This document shows positions 9,667 through 17,784 of a stretch of 64,000 bases of DNA, piece after piece. The translations under genes and the position numbers were made by a program. Each line of letters opens with the position of its first letter. The first letter of the stretch is position 1. Under the pieces are notes generated by a model. It was given only the letters and a program-made list of their open reading frames with translations, did no database searches and was not told the origin of the DNA. The stretch is from Chitinophagaceae bacterium (GTDB lineage: Bacteria > Bacteroidota > Bacteroidia > Chitinophagales > Chitinophagaceae), in the NCBI GenBank assembly GCA_020403425.1, contig JADBXR010000004.1, positions 62,001-126,000 of the forward strand, written 5' to 3'.

Positions 9667-9898
9667 GTTTCCATTTTTGATAAGCTACCCGCAGGCAATG
9701 TCCGCAGGGCCGGTAGCCCATGTCCATGGCTTCCTGCACACTGGCAAAGAAGACCCGGTTCTGCGGTCGCATCCTTTTTCCCGAGGCGCAGTGCAAAGTT
9801 CCGTAGATCCGCAAACGCCAGTTACCCGCATAACAGATCTGCTGTTGCCTGATCAGGCTGCGGATGGTGGCGGCGCTCAGTTGTTCAGTTAATAGCAT
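9650..9898 (-). CDS. Small stand-alone Ada-like metal-binding domain protein
   Basis: An 82-residue protein consisting of little more than the Ada zinc domain that in E. coli Ada repairs methylphosphotriesters. The pattern G-T-L-H-C37-A-S-G-K41-R-M-R-P...N-R-V-F-F-A-S..E-A...G-Y-R-P-C65-G-H-C68 aligns with Ada C38, C42, C69 and C72, but the second zinc ligand is lysine (K41). The likely methyl-accepting cysteine (C37) and the C-x-x-C pair remain. No helix-turn-helix or methylguanine transferase domain is attached. ATG 9898 is chosen because an upstream start at 9991 adds an unstructured, non-conserved stretch. It overlaps and precedes the AlkB gene, so both probably form one operon. Confidence 0.75.
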   Translation of the reverse strand: MLLTEQLSAATIRSLIRQQQICYAGNWRLRIYGTLHCASGKRMRPQNRVFFASVQEAMDMGYRPCGHCLRVAYQKWKHGPVQ

Positions 9899-10093
9899 AG
9901 GGTATGGCTGGTAATACAAATCTGCAGCAGAATGGTTCTGTGTGCAACCCGGAACTTGCGGATTTTTAATTTTCCGTTGGGTCTTCCGCAACAGACTTTG
10001 AGTTCAGCGTAACCGGGTATAAATACTGTAAACACCGGGATGTACAATATTTTTTAGGTGTGTGATCATAGCTGGTTGATCTGTGCTGCTAGG

Positions 10094-10127
10094 CGTAGCG
10101 TCCTCTGGCGAGAGAAGCTGCGGAGAT
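10094..10127. repeat. REP-like hairpin repeat
   Basis: GCGTCCTCTGGCGAGAGAAG followed by CTGCGGAGATG resembles the REP copies flanking the transposase at 18.8-19.6 kb (shared blocks GTCCTCT, GAGAGA, TGCGGAGA). Distant copy in a gene-free gap of about 250 bases, downstream of the KilA-N gene. Confidence 0.5.
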
Positions 10128-10148
10128 GGAAACGTGTTTATTTAGGGT

Positions 10149-10961
10149 TTACTTCAAAAGCTTACGTTTTTCCACATCCTGCAATATGCTCATTTGCTGA
10201 ATAGCTATCTTGTTCAGTTTTAACAACCGTTCTTTTTGAGGTATTTTCTCGTTAATAAAAACAGCGTTCAGGTTTTCCATATTTGAAAGGCAAATTAATT
10301 GGTTAATTGTCGTATAGTCCCGAATATTTCCCTTTAGTCCTGGATTTGCCTCCCTCCATTGTTTTGCTGTTATTCCAAATAATGCAACATTCAATACGTC
10401 AGCTTCATTAGCATAGATAACCGATGTTTGATCGGATGATAATTCCTTTGGAATAAGGTTATGCTTGATTGCATCCGTATGAATGTGGTAATTCAATTTA
10501 GTCAACTCTCGCCTAGCGGTCCATCCCATCTGTTTTTGTTCTTCCTCTTTAAGCCGTTGAAATTCGGTAATCAAATACAATTTAAAAGGGACGCTGATTG
10601 CAGAACCAAATTCAAAAGCAATGTCTTTATGGGCAAACGTGCCACCGTATTTGCCTTTTCGGACAATGATACCTACCGCATTGGTTTTCTCAATCCATTC
10701 TGAAACACTAAGGACGAAACTCGGCAAACCCGCCTGCATTTTAAAGTGGTCAAATTCCACCACTTTAAAACCCGGATTGTTGATCTGCTCCCAGGTGCCC
10801 AAAAACTCAAGTGTGTAACGGGTTCTTATCCAGTTCTTTATTATATCTGCGGCACGGCTTTCGCCTTCTTTTGCGTTTGCCATATCCGTAAGCGAAATAT
10901 AATCTTTCCCGTCAACGGATATGATCGTTATCTCAGTATCTTTTACATTGAGTTTTGCCAT
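10149..10961 (-). CDS. KilA-N domain protein
   Basis: A 270-residue protein. The N-terminal part (MAKLNVKDTEITIISVDGKD-YISLTDMA, then IIKNWIRTRYTLEFLGTWEQ, NPGFKVVEFDHF and GGTFAHKDIAFEFGSAISVP) is a full KilA-N domain, a DNA-binding fold found in phage, virus and bacterial proteins. The C-terminal part (about 140-270) is helical with no named domain. ATG 10961 is used rather than the TTG at 10976. The gene is clearly more AT-rich than uvrB or the repair genes nearby, which suggests transfer. There are no other phage genes around it. Stand-alone KilA-N proteins of this length are frequent in Bacteroidota and uncharacterised. Confidence 0.88.
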   Translation of the reverse strand: MAKLNVKDTEITIISVDGKDYISLTDMANAKEGESRAADIIKNWIRTRYTLEFLGTWEQINNPGFKVVEFDHFKMQAGLPSFVLSVSEWIEKTNAVGIIVRKGKYGGTFAHKDIAFEFGSAISVPFKLYLITEFQRLKEEEQKQMGWTARRELTKLNYHIHTDAIKHNLIPKELSSDQTSVIYANEADVLNVALFGITAKQWREANPGLKGNIRDYTTINQLICLSNMENLNAVFINEKIPQKERLLKLNKIAIQQMSILQDVEKRKLLK

Positions 10962-11030
10962 ACCATAAAGTTGCAAAAAATAAAAAGAAATGTTGCTGTT
11001 GAAAATTCTATGGAAACGGTAAATACGATC

Positions 11031-11564
11031 CTATCTGCATCTTTTATAATGTAACTGTGTCAAACCTGTATCAAAATTCTTTACCTCTACCAGTTCCAAT
11101 AATTGTTCAGGTCTTCCATCTGCGAACAGCCTTGTACCCTCTCCCAGTAATATTGGGATAATGGAAATGATCATTTCATCGATCAGGTCTTTTTTCAGCA
11201 ATTCATTGATGATCTCAGAACCACCATCGCAATAGATATTTTTTCCTTTTTGGGATCGCAGTTGTTGTACCAGCGTAACGAGGTCTCCTGTATAGAACTG
11301 TGTTTTACCCGTAGCGGGTCGTTGTTTTCGTGTAATGACATATACATCCCTTTCCCCGTTGTCGTAGTGGGAGGGGCCTATCTGGTCGATCACCCAATCG
11401 TAGGTCTTCCGGCCGAGTAGGATGGTATCGATCGTATCGGTAAAGGTTTTGTACCCATAGTCTTCCCCTTCTTTTTCTACGGTCTTAAGAAAACCGAGGT
11501 CATCATTGGGTCCGGCAATATAACCATCCAGGCTGCAGGCGATGAAAATGGATAATTTTCTCAT
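11031..11564 (-). CDS. Dihydrofolate reductase / RibD C-terminal family protein
   Basis: A 177-residue protein of the RibD C-terminal/DHFR-like fold (YwjB/YyaP type). Typical blocks: M-R-K-L-S-I-F-I-A-C-S-L-D-G-Y-I-A-G-P at the start, TILLGRKTYDWV, DVYVITRK, IYCDGGSEIINELLKKDLID-E and IPILLGEGTRLF. It probably binds NADPH and reduces a small pterin- or pyrimidine-like substrate, but it lacks the context of folate or riboflavin genes, so the substrate is open. ATG 11564 fits the family start; the upstream in-frame codon at 11588 would add eight non-conserved residues. It stands alone. Confidence 0.85.
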   Translation of the reverse strand: MRKLSIFIACSLDGYIAGPNDDLGFLKTVEKEGEDYGYKTFTDTIDTILLGRKTYDWVIDQIGPSHYDNGERDVYVITRKQRPATGKTQFYTGDLVTLVQQLRSQKGKNIYCDGGSEIINELLKKDLIDEMIISIIPILLGEGTRLFADGRPEQLLELVEVKNFDTGLTQLHYKRCR

Positions 11565-11712
11565 GGTGTCGTATTGGTTTTTCTGCAAGATCTCCCGCCA
11601 GCGTTGTTGCGTTCAGGATAATGATCCATGTGGTATGATCCTATCCGCAAAATAGCGGTTACAGGCGAGTTGTATCGTTGACTTTGTTTCTGCTGTGATG
11701 CGAAGAATGGTT

Positions 11713-12594
11713 TCACCAGTCTGTTTGAACTTTTCCCAGTTCCCCGTCTACGTTTTTGTTCAGGAAAGAGGCGAACTGCTCATCGGTCATTTGCTCCTTG
11801 TGTTCTTTCAGGCCCTTCCAGAGTTTTATAAAAGCGTTTGGTCCTCCGGCATTGTAAATATGTTTGCCCGCCACATGCAGGCGGCATTGGTACCAACCGT
11901 AATTCTTCGGGTCCATTTTGTCATATATTTTTTCAAAGCCGGCCAGGGTGGTGTATTGGTAACCGGTCGTTCCGCCGGCCACCACCATTTCGGGGAACGT
12001 TTCCAGTGCCGGTAAGTTGGCGGGTTCCTTTTCGGCAATATAGGTGTGCAGCATGATATTGCAGAACAATTCCTGCATCCATAGCCGTTGCATGGTCAAT
12101 CCTACCTGCTGGTGAAAAGCATGACCCAGTTCATGTAATGCCAGCAGGTCAAAAAAAGCCATCATGCTCAGTTTGCCGTCAGCGGTCTTGTAGGCATTTT
12201 TGACCCTGGTCGCCATTTCAGGCGAAAGTTGATCGATCGGTGGAATAAAACTTTTCCAGAACGCATTGTCCTCAGATGCAATGAACAACCGTTCATTGTC
12301 CGGGTAATGGGGCATTCCGTAAACAGGAAAACTGGCATATTTTTTCCAGTGTTCAGGGTTCAATATGAATACGCTGACCGTTGGTGTAAAACCCACCAGG
12401 GTCTTCACGTAATTGATGGTCCTTTCGCATCGTGCAACAATTATTTTCGCTCGTTCCGCGTTGCCGGGACTATAATAGGCTTTGATGGAAAACCCCGTCA
12501 ATTCCTGAAGGTCAGGATAGCTTTGTGCGTTTGCATGCCGGAAAGTCAGCAGGCATATGACCAGGATCGACAGGTACTTGCCTGTTTTTATCAT
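11713..12594 (-). CDS. Secreted putative zinc metallopeptidase (HELGH motif), unknown family
   Basis: A 293-residue protein with a signal peptide (MIKTGKYLSILVICLLTFRH-ANA). The centre carries a zincin motif: H154-E-L-G-H158 within ALHELGHAFHQQ, and E175 17 residues later (RLWMQELFCNI), a plausible third zinc ligand of the gluzincin type. N-terminal to it are conserved-looking strands (FTPTVSVFILNPEHWKKYAS, PHYPDNERLFIA). I do not recognise the family; basic-secretory-protein-like and other HExxH families are possibilities. The gene is monocistronic and probably acts in the periplasm or outside the cell. Confidence 0.65.
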   Translation of the reverse strand: MIKTGKYLSILVICLLTFRHANAQSYPDLQELTGFSIKAYYSPGNAERAKIIVARCERTINYVKTLVGFTPTVSVFILNPEHWKKYASFPVYGMPHYPDNERLFIASEDNAFWKSFIPPIDQLSPEMATRVKNAYKTADGKLSMMAFFDLLALHELGHAFHQQVGLTMQRLWMQELFCNIMLHTYIAEKEPANLPALETFPEMVVAGGTTGYQYTTLAGFEKIYDKMDPKNYGWYQCRLHVAGKHIYNAGGPNAFIKLWKGLKEHKEQMTDEQFASFLNKNVDGELGKVQTDW

Positions 12595-12797
12595 AGGAGT
12601 GGTTTAGGTTGAATAGGTATTGGTGATCACCGCGGGCAAAGCTGCATCGGCAGGCCCACACTAATCTACCCCAAAACCACCAGCTTGTTGCCGGGAAATC
12701 CGCCCAATTTTATAAGCTAGTCACTCTCTTTGTTTGAAACAACTGATAATCAATCAAAGAATTGATAAGAGAGCTCTATTCAATTGTTCTCCCCCCC

Positions 12798-12842
12798 ACT
12801 TCAACATTCATCATTCCTTGTTCATCTGTTCCATTGTTCCTT
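12798..12842. repeat. Dispersed AT-rich intergenic repeat, copy A
   Basis: Begins ACTTCAACATTCATCATTCC, then TTGTTCATCTGTTCC and ATTGTTCC. Nearly identical, in reverse orientation, to the copy at 63950-64000, and related to copies at 40958, 41009, 45383, 59542 and 60007. Confidence 0.7.
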
Positions 12843-12885
12843 CCTCTTCTGTTCTATATTCCTTCGTCCTTTGTTCGGGAATTAC

Positions 12886-12942
12886 TAAGAGAAACATAGG
12901 AGAACAGTAAGAGAAAATAAGAGAAATATAGGAGCAATATAG
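12886..12942. repeat. Purine-rich imperfect direct repeats
   Basis: Two copies of TAAGAGAAAYATAGGAG (starting about 12886 and 12917) separated by TAAGAGAAAA. Low-complexity purine strand with no coding potential; origin unknown. Confidence 0.6.
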
Positions 12943-13430
12943 AAGGAACAACGAAGAAAGCTTGGAAAACAGCACCCACTGATTTGATTGTCAAACGCTT
13001 GTGTACGCGTTGTGTTTTATCAATAGGGATCTTTTTGAATTGTACAGGAATAGCACGTATACCGATTGCAGTGGAAAGAAGATAAGACCATGCATAGCCC
13101 GCAAGTGATCGCGCGTGGCTGCGTGTATTAGTGATCGGAAAATTATGTTTTATGCAGAACAGGGTATTAATAAATGACCAGGTATAAAAATAGAGGAGTT
13201 GCTAACAGGTTTATCTTAAATTCTACAGCTCATTTAATTTTCAGAGATGTAATACTCTGCTAATTTGTACCTCCCGACCAAACATATGATACAGCTTCCA
13301 CCGCAACAAGCAAAACAAACATTCTGCACTAAGCGCCCAGCACTCAACATAAACCCCCAACAACTCCTAACTTTACACCCATAACCAACAACCCCAAACA
13401 CCCAACCCCAAACTCCAAACCTTCCCTCCC

Positions 13431-15470
13431 ATGCCCTTCAAACTCCACTCCGACTACCAACCTTCCGGCGACCAACCAGCTGCGATTCAACAGCTTACCG
13501 AAGGTGTGAACGAGGGAGAGGCTTTTCAGACCCTGCTGGGAGTAACGGGATCGGGCAAGACCTTCACCATTGCCAACGTGATACAGAATACCCAGCGACC
13601 CACGCTGGTGCTTACGCATAACAAGACCCTGGTGGCGCAGTTGTATGGTGAGTTCAAACAGTTCTTTCCCGAAAATGCAGTGGGCTATTTTGTGAGCTAT
13701 TACGATTACTACCAGCCCGAAGCCTATATGCCCGTGAGCGATACCTATATTGAAAAGGACCTGAGCATCAACGAGGAGCTGGATAAACTGCGTCTGCAGG
13801 CCACCTCGCAACTGCTGAGCGGGCGGCGCGATATCATTGTGGTGGCCAGTGTGAGCTGCATCTATGGTATGGGTAATCCCACCGAATACGAGAACGGTAT
13901 CATACGCATTCATAAAGGAATGGTCATCAGTCGCCAGGCATTCCTGCACGCGCTGGTGAATAGCCTGTACACCCGCTCGCAGGGTGATTTTACCCGAGGC
14001 ACATTCCGTGTAAAGGGTGATACGGTGGACATCAACCTGCCCTATGTGGACTTTGGCTACCGCATCACTTTTTTCGGCGATGAGATCGAAGAGATCGAAA
14101 GCATTGAGACCAGCAGCAGCAAACGCATTGGGCTGATGGAGAACGCGGCCATCTTTCCCGCCACGCTCTACCTGGCTCCCAAGGACATGATCGTGGAAGT
14201 GATGCACGAGATCCAGGACGAGATGATGGCGCAGGTGGAGTATTTCAAGAACAACGGCAAATTCATAGAGGCCCAGCGTTTGAAAGAGCGCGTGGAATAC
14301 GATCTGGAAATGATCCGCGAACTGGGGTATTGCAATGGTATAGAGAACTATTCCCGCTTTTTTGACCGCCGCCGACCCGGCACCCGGCCTTTCTGTTTAT
14401 TAGATTATTTTCCGAAGGACTACCTGATGGTGATCGATGAGAGTCACCAGACCGTTCCGCAGGTGGCAGGCATGTATGGCGGCGACCGCAGCCGTAAGAT
14501 GGTACTGGTGGATTATGGTTTCCGGTTACCGAGCGCTATGGATAACCGACCACTGAACTTTCATGAGTTCGAGCACCTGATGGGTCAGACCATTTTTGTG
14601 AGCGCCACTCCCGGAGATTATGAGCTGGAGAAGACCGGCGGTGTGGTGGTGGAACAGATCGTTCGTCCCACCGGACTGCTGGACCCGCCGATCGAGATCC
14701 GCCCCAGCGTGAACCAGATAGACGACCTGCTGGATGAAATTGACAAGACCGTGAAAAAAGGCTACCGCGTTCTGGTGACCACGCTCACCAAACGTATGGC
14801 CGAAGAAATGGATAAATACCTGGGCCGCATCAATATCCGCTCCAAATACATACACAGCGATGTGGATACCCTGGAGCGCGTGGAGATCCTGCGGCAGCTG
14901 CGTTTGGGTGAGATCGATGTACTGGTGGGTGTGAACCTGCTGCGGGAAGGACTTGATCTGCCCGAAGTGGCGTTGGTGGCCATCCTGGATGCTGACAAGG
15001 AAGGCTTCCTGCGTAACGAAAGAAGCCTGACCCAGACAGCCGGCCGCGCCGCGCGTAATGTGGATGGCCGTGTGATCTTCTATGCCGACCAGATCACGGA
15101 GAGCATGCAGCGCACCATCGATGAGACCAGCCGCAGAAGGGAGAAACAGGTGCAATACAATACCGAACATGGTATTACCCCCAAGACCATCCTGAAATCA
15201 GTGGAGCAGGTATATGCGCAGGGATCGGTGCTGGATATCAAGGGCTATGATCCATCCAACCCCTATGCTTTGCAGAAGGATGAGGAGCTGGTGAAACACG
15301 AGGCCGCTGAGGAACAGGTGAGTTACCAGACCATCCCACAAATGGAGAAAGCCATTTCGAAGACCAAAAAAGAAATGGAAAAAGCCGCCCGCGACCTGGA
15401 CTTCATTGAAGCTGCCCGCTTACGCGATGAAATGTTCCGCTTACAGAAAGAGCTGCAGGCCATGCAGTAG
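13431..15470 (+). CDS. uvrB: UvrABC excinuclease subunit B
   Basis: Full-length 679-residue UvrB, the damage-loading helicase-like subunit of nucleotide excision repair. Visible are Walker A GVTGSGKTFT, the beta-hairpin region Y-Y-D-Y-Y-Q-P-E-A-Y that probes damaged DNA, the helicase motif VIDESHQTVPQ, the late helicase motifs LREGLDLPEVALVAILDADK and QTAGRAARN, and the C-terminal UVR motif (A-A-R-D-L-D-F-I-E-A-A-R-L-R-D-E-M) that binds UvrC. Length matches the family and the MPFKLHSDYQPSGDQPAAI start is standard. No uvrA or uvrC nearby. Antisense open frames within it are shadows. Confidence 0.98.
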   Translation: MPFKLHSDYQPSGDQPAAIQQLTEGVNEGEAFQTLLGVTGSGKTFTIANVIQNTQRPTLVLTHNKTLVAQLYGEFKQFFPENAVGYFVSYYDYYQPEAYMPVSDTYIEKDLSINEELDKLRLQATSQLLSGRRDIIVVASVSCIYGMGNPTEYENGIIRIHKGMVISRQAFLHALVNSLYTRSQGDFTRGTFRVKGDTVDINLPYVDFGYRITFFGDEIEEIESIETSSSKRIGLMENAAIFPATLYLAPKDMIVEVMHEIQDEMMAQVEYFKNNGKFIEAQRLKERVEYDLEMIRELGYCNGIENYSRFFDRRRPGTRPFCLLDYFPKDYLMVIDESHQTVPQVAGMYGGDRSRKMVLVDYGFRLPSAMDNRPLNFHEFEHLMGQTIFVSATPGDYELEKTGGVVVEQIVRPTGLLDPPIEIRPSVNQIDDLLDEIDKTVKKGYRVLVTTLTKRMAEEMDKYLGRINIRSKYIHSDVDTLERVEILRQLRLGEIDVLVGVNLLREGLDLPEVALVAILDADKEGFLRNERSLTQTAGRAARNVDGRVIFYADQITESMQRTIDETSRRREKQVQYNTEHGITPKTILKSVEQVYAQGSVLDIKGYDPSNPYALQKDEELVKHEAAEEQVSYQTIPQMEKAISKTKKEMEKAARDLDFIEAARLRDEMFRLQKELQAMQ

Positions 15471-15478
15471 TGTTGCTT

Positions 15479-15550
15479 GCAAAGACGCAAAGATGCGGCC
15501 GCATTCTTTTTTATATATTACACCAACCGAGCCTTAGTGCCTTTGTGAGC
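15479..15550. repeat. CTTTGCG-type inverted repeat downstream of uvrB
   Basis: GCAAAGACGCAAAGATGCGG (15479-15498) and, inverted, GCCTTAGTGCCTTTGTGAGC (15531-15550) form imperfect arms around an AT-rich centre. It belongs to the same loose family as the hairpins at 26.2 and 26.9 kb and may act as terminator for uvrB. Confidence 0.4.
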
Positions 15551-15588
15551 AAAAACCCGCATCTTTACCTCACCCAAACCAAACAACC

Positions 15589-15933
15589 ATGAAAAAAATA
15601 CTCTTACTCGCTTCCATCGTATTTACCACCACGCTTTTTGCGCAGGAGAAAAAACAAGGCAGCCCCGATCGGTCCAAACCTATTCAGACCGTAGAAGCTG
15701 CCTGCGGCCAATGCAAACTCGGTTTACCCGGTACCACCTGCGACCTGGCCGTACGGATAAAAGGTAAAGCCTATTTTGTTGATGGCATTCACATTGATTC
15801 TCTCGGCGATGCCCATGCCAAAGACGGTTTCTGCAATGCCATCCGAAAAGCCCAGGTGCAGGGCGAAATAGTGAACGGCCGTTTTAAAGCCAGCTATTTT
15901 GCGCTGGAACCGGAAGCCGCTAAAAAACATTGA
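15589..15933 (+). CDS. Small secreted cysteine-containing protein (DUF6370-like)
   Basis: A 114-residue exported protein: signal peptide MKKILLLASIVFTTTLFA-Q followed by a compact domain with the conserved pattern E-A-A-C-G-Q-C-K...G-T-T-C-D-L-A-V-R-I-K-G-K-A-Y-F-V-D-G and later DGFCNAIRKAQVQGEIVNGRF. Four cysteines could form two disulfides or bind a metal in the periplasm. I believe this is the DUF6370 family of Bacteroidota, whose function is unknown; the assignment is from memory and not certain. The gene is isolated, with a -7-like ATCTTTACC about 25 bases before the start. Confidence 0.7.
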   Translation: MKKILLLASIVFTTTLFAQEKKQGSPDRSKPIQTVEAACGQCKLGLPGTTCDLAVRIKGKAYFVDGIHIDSLGDAHAKDGFCNAIRKAQVQGEIVNGRFKASYFALEPEAAKKH

Positions 15934-16036
15934 TCCGATCCATCATCGTCAATGAATACATAAACGGTTTTGTGGTTGTTGTATTATAACTGAGTTTTGG
16001 ATCCCCGTTATTACAGTCGAGTTCAAAAAAAACCGT

Positions 16037-16516
16037 ATGGCAAAAGAACACCATTACCAGGTTACCACAGAATGGACAGGTAATACCGGGAACGGAACAG
16101 CAGGTTATCGTGATTACGAAAGATCGCACGAGATCAAAGTCGTGGACAAGATCGTGATACCCGGATCCTCTGACCCTGCTTTCAGGGGTGATAGGACAAA
16201 GTATAATCCGGAAGACCTGTTGGTGGCTTCAGTTTCATCCTGTCACATGTTATGGTTCCTGCATTTCTGTGCCGATGCTGATGTGGTGGTCACTGCCTAT
16301 ACCGACCAGGCAAAGGGCACCATGTGCGAGGAGGCCAATGGCGCCGGTTATTTTACCGAAGTGTTACTGAGGCCGCATGTGGTGGTGAAAGATGCTTCCA
16401 TGATACCCACCGCACAGGCACTGCATACCAAGGCGCACCAGTTTTGTTTCATTGCCAACTCCGTGAACTTTCCGGTAAGGCATGAGCCGGTTTGTGTGGC
16501 GGAAGGGAATTCGTGA
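16037..16516 (+). CDS. OsmC/Ohr family protein
   Basis: A 159-residue member of the OsmC/Ohr family of thiol peroxidases. The two family cysteines are visible in VASVSSCHMLWFLHFCADA (first) and AHQFCFIANSVNFPV (second), as is the central strand ...Y-N-P-E-D-L-L-V-A-S. These enzymes reduce organic hydroperoxides in the cytosol. The sequence KYNPEDLLVASVSSCHMLWF is closer to the OsmC-like YhfA/general group than to Ohr proper. Monocistronic; no OhrR-type regulator adjacent. Confidence 0.9.
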   Translation: MAKEHHYQVTTEWTGNTGNGTAGYRDYERSHEIKVVDKIVIPGSSDPAFRGDRTKYNPEDLLVASVSSCHMLWFLHFCADADVVVTAYTDQAKGTMCEEANGAGYFTEVLLRPHVVVKDASMIPTAQALHTKAHQFCFIANSVNFPVRHEPVCVAEGNS

Positions 16517-16592
16517 TGTATGTGGGTTACCCCGAACTCATCTGCAGAGTCGTTGCACGGATTGACAGTAAGTTTTTGTACATTCAATCTAT

Positions 16593-17690
16593 ATGAATAG
16601 CCTGAGAAACCTGCTGTTGTTCTGTCTGTTCACCAGCCTGTCAAACACCCTGTTCGCCCAACAGCCTTTTGTGGTGTTCGGATATTATGCGGGCAACGCC
16701 ACGCTGGTAGATAGTTTCCCGGTAGAGAAACTGACGCATCTTTCATTCAGCTTCACACATTTGAAAGGCAGTCGCAACGCGCTGGGTAACCATCGCGATT
16801 CTGCCGCTTTGCGAAGCTGTGTAGCGCTGAAAAAAAGGAACCCGCAATTGAAAGTGATCCTGTCGATGGGCGGCTGGACAGGATGTTATTCCTGCTCGGA
16901 TGTATTTGCCTCGGACAGCTCCCGCAAAATATTCGCTTCTTCCACCAAACAACTGCTGGATGGTTTTGGCGCTGATGGCATTGACCTGGACTGGGAATAC
17001 CCCACTATTGCCGGCGCGCCCGGTCATCCTTATTCACCAAAAGACAAAGAACATTTTACCGCACTGATACAGACCCTGCGCGATACATTGGGTCCGCAAA
17101 AAGAGATCAGCTTTGCCGCCGGTGGTTTTACCAAATACATAGAAGAATCGGTTGACTGGAACAAAGTGACCCCCCTGGTGGACCGCATCAATCTCATGAC
17201 CTACGACCTCATTACCGGGTATGATACGGTAACAGGACACCATACCGCTTTGTATTCCACCCCTCACCAGAAAGAGTCCTGCGACCATGCGGTGCAGTTG
17301 CTGAAGGCAAAGGGCGTACCTGCAGAGAAATTATTGATCGGCCTGGCATTTTATGCGCGGATCTGGGAACAGGTGGCTGCCACCAACAATGGACTGTATG
17401 AAAAGGGAAAATTCCTGCGCGGCGTTTCTTACCGGGGTTTTGACAGGGACCTGTCGCAGGACAGTGGTTTTGTGTATCACTGGGATCCTGTAGCATCGGC
17501 GCCTTATTTTTACCATGCACAAAAACGATGGTTCGCCACTTTCGATGATACACGCTCCGTGGTTGCCAAGACCGAATATGCCATCCGGCAAAAATTGAAC
17601 GGCGTCATGTTCTGGCAATTGGCGGATGATGCATTCAGCAAGGGATTGCTGGATGTGATCGATAGTACGCGGAAGAAACTGGGAAAATAG
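16593..17690 (+). CDS. Secreted GH18 chitinase-like glycoside hydrolase
   Basis: A 365-residue exported enzyme: signal peptide (MNSLRNLLLFCLFTSLSNTL-FA) and a single GH18 TIM barrel. The catalytic signature D-x-x-D-x-D-x-E is complete (D128-G-I-D131-L-D133-W-E135), preceded by the substrate-site S-M-G-G-W block at residues 91-95; MTYDL and the late F-W-Q-L-A-D-D block complete the fold. It should cleave chitin or related GlcNAc polymers with retention. No carbohydrate-binding module is attached. In this genome nagA lies at 49.5 kb, so released GlcNAc could be catabolised. Confidence 0.93.
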   Translation: MNSLRNLLLFCLFTSLSNTLFAQQPFVVFGYYAGNATLVDSFPVEKLTHLSFSFTHLKGSRNALGNHRDSAALRSCVALKKRNPQLKVILSMGGWTGCYSCSDVFASDSSRKIFASSTKQLLDGFGADGIDLDWEYPTIAGAPGHPYSPKDKEHFTALIQTLRDTLGPQKEISFAAGGFTKYIEESVDWNKVTPLVDRINLMTYDLITGYDTVTGHHTALYSTPHQKESCDHAVQLLKAKGVPAEKLLIGLAFYARIWEQVAATNNGLYEKGKFLRGVSYRGFDRDLSQDSGFVYHWDPVASAPYFYHAQKRWFATFDDTRSVVAKTEYAIRQKLNGVMFWQLADDAFSKGLLDVIDSTRKKLGK

Positions 17691-17691
17691 C

Positions 17692-17722
17692 TATTGGCCG
17701 GGCGACCAACATCGGCGAGAGG
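17692..17722. repeat. Palindromic repeat, copy 1 (pair with 21996-22026)
   Basis: TATTGGCCGGGCGACCAA followed by CATCGGCGAGAGG; 30 of 31 bases identical to 21996-22026 and in the same orientation. The core is a near-perfect palindrome (TTGG-C/T-CGGGCG-ACCAA). The two copies bracket the 4.3-kb variable island. Confidence 0.75.
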
Positions 17723-17784
17723 ACGGTCTGGTGATGCGCATTAGCGAAGAAAACTATTTTGTGAACGATACTATATCAACAGAG

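Larger units (their letters stand above)
12595..13430. other. Gene-free spacer with low-complexity repeats
   Basis: About 835 bases between the metallopeptidase and uvrB without a credible coding region. It holds one copy of the dispersed TTCAACATTCATCATTCC repeat at 12798-12842, purine-rich repeats at 12886-12942 and AC-rich sequence just before uvrB. CTAACTTTACACCC at about 13367 resembles a -7 box and could drive uvrB. Confidence 0.6.

Noticed and set aside
10149..10961. KilA-N gene as sign of a prophage
   Set aside because: No integrase, capsid, terminase or lysis gene within many kilobases; such genes occur alone in Bacteroidota.
12886..12942. Repeats in the uvrB upstream spacer considered as a CRISPR array
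   Set aside because: Units are short, purine-rich and imperfect, without constant-length unique spacers; no cas gene in the window.
13344..14207. 287-codon open frame antisense to uvrB
   Set aside because: His/Val-rich shadow translation opposite conserved UvrB motifs.
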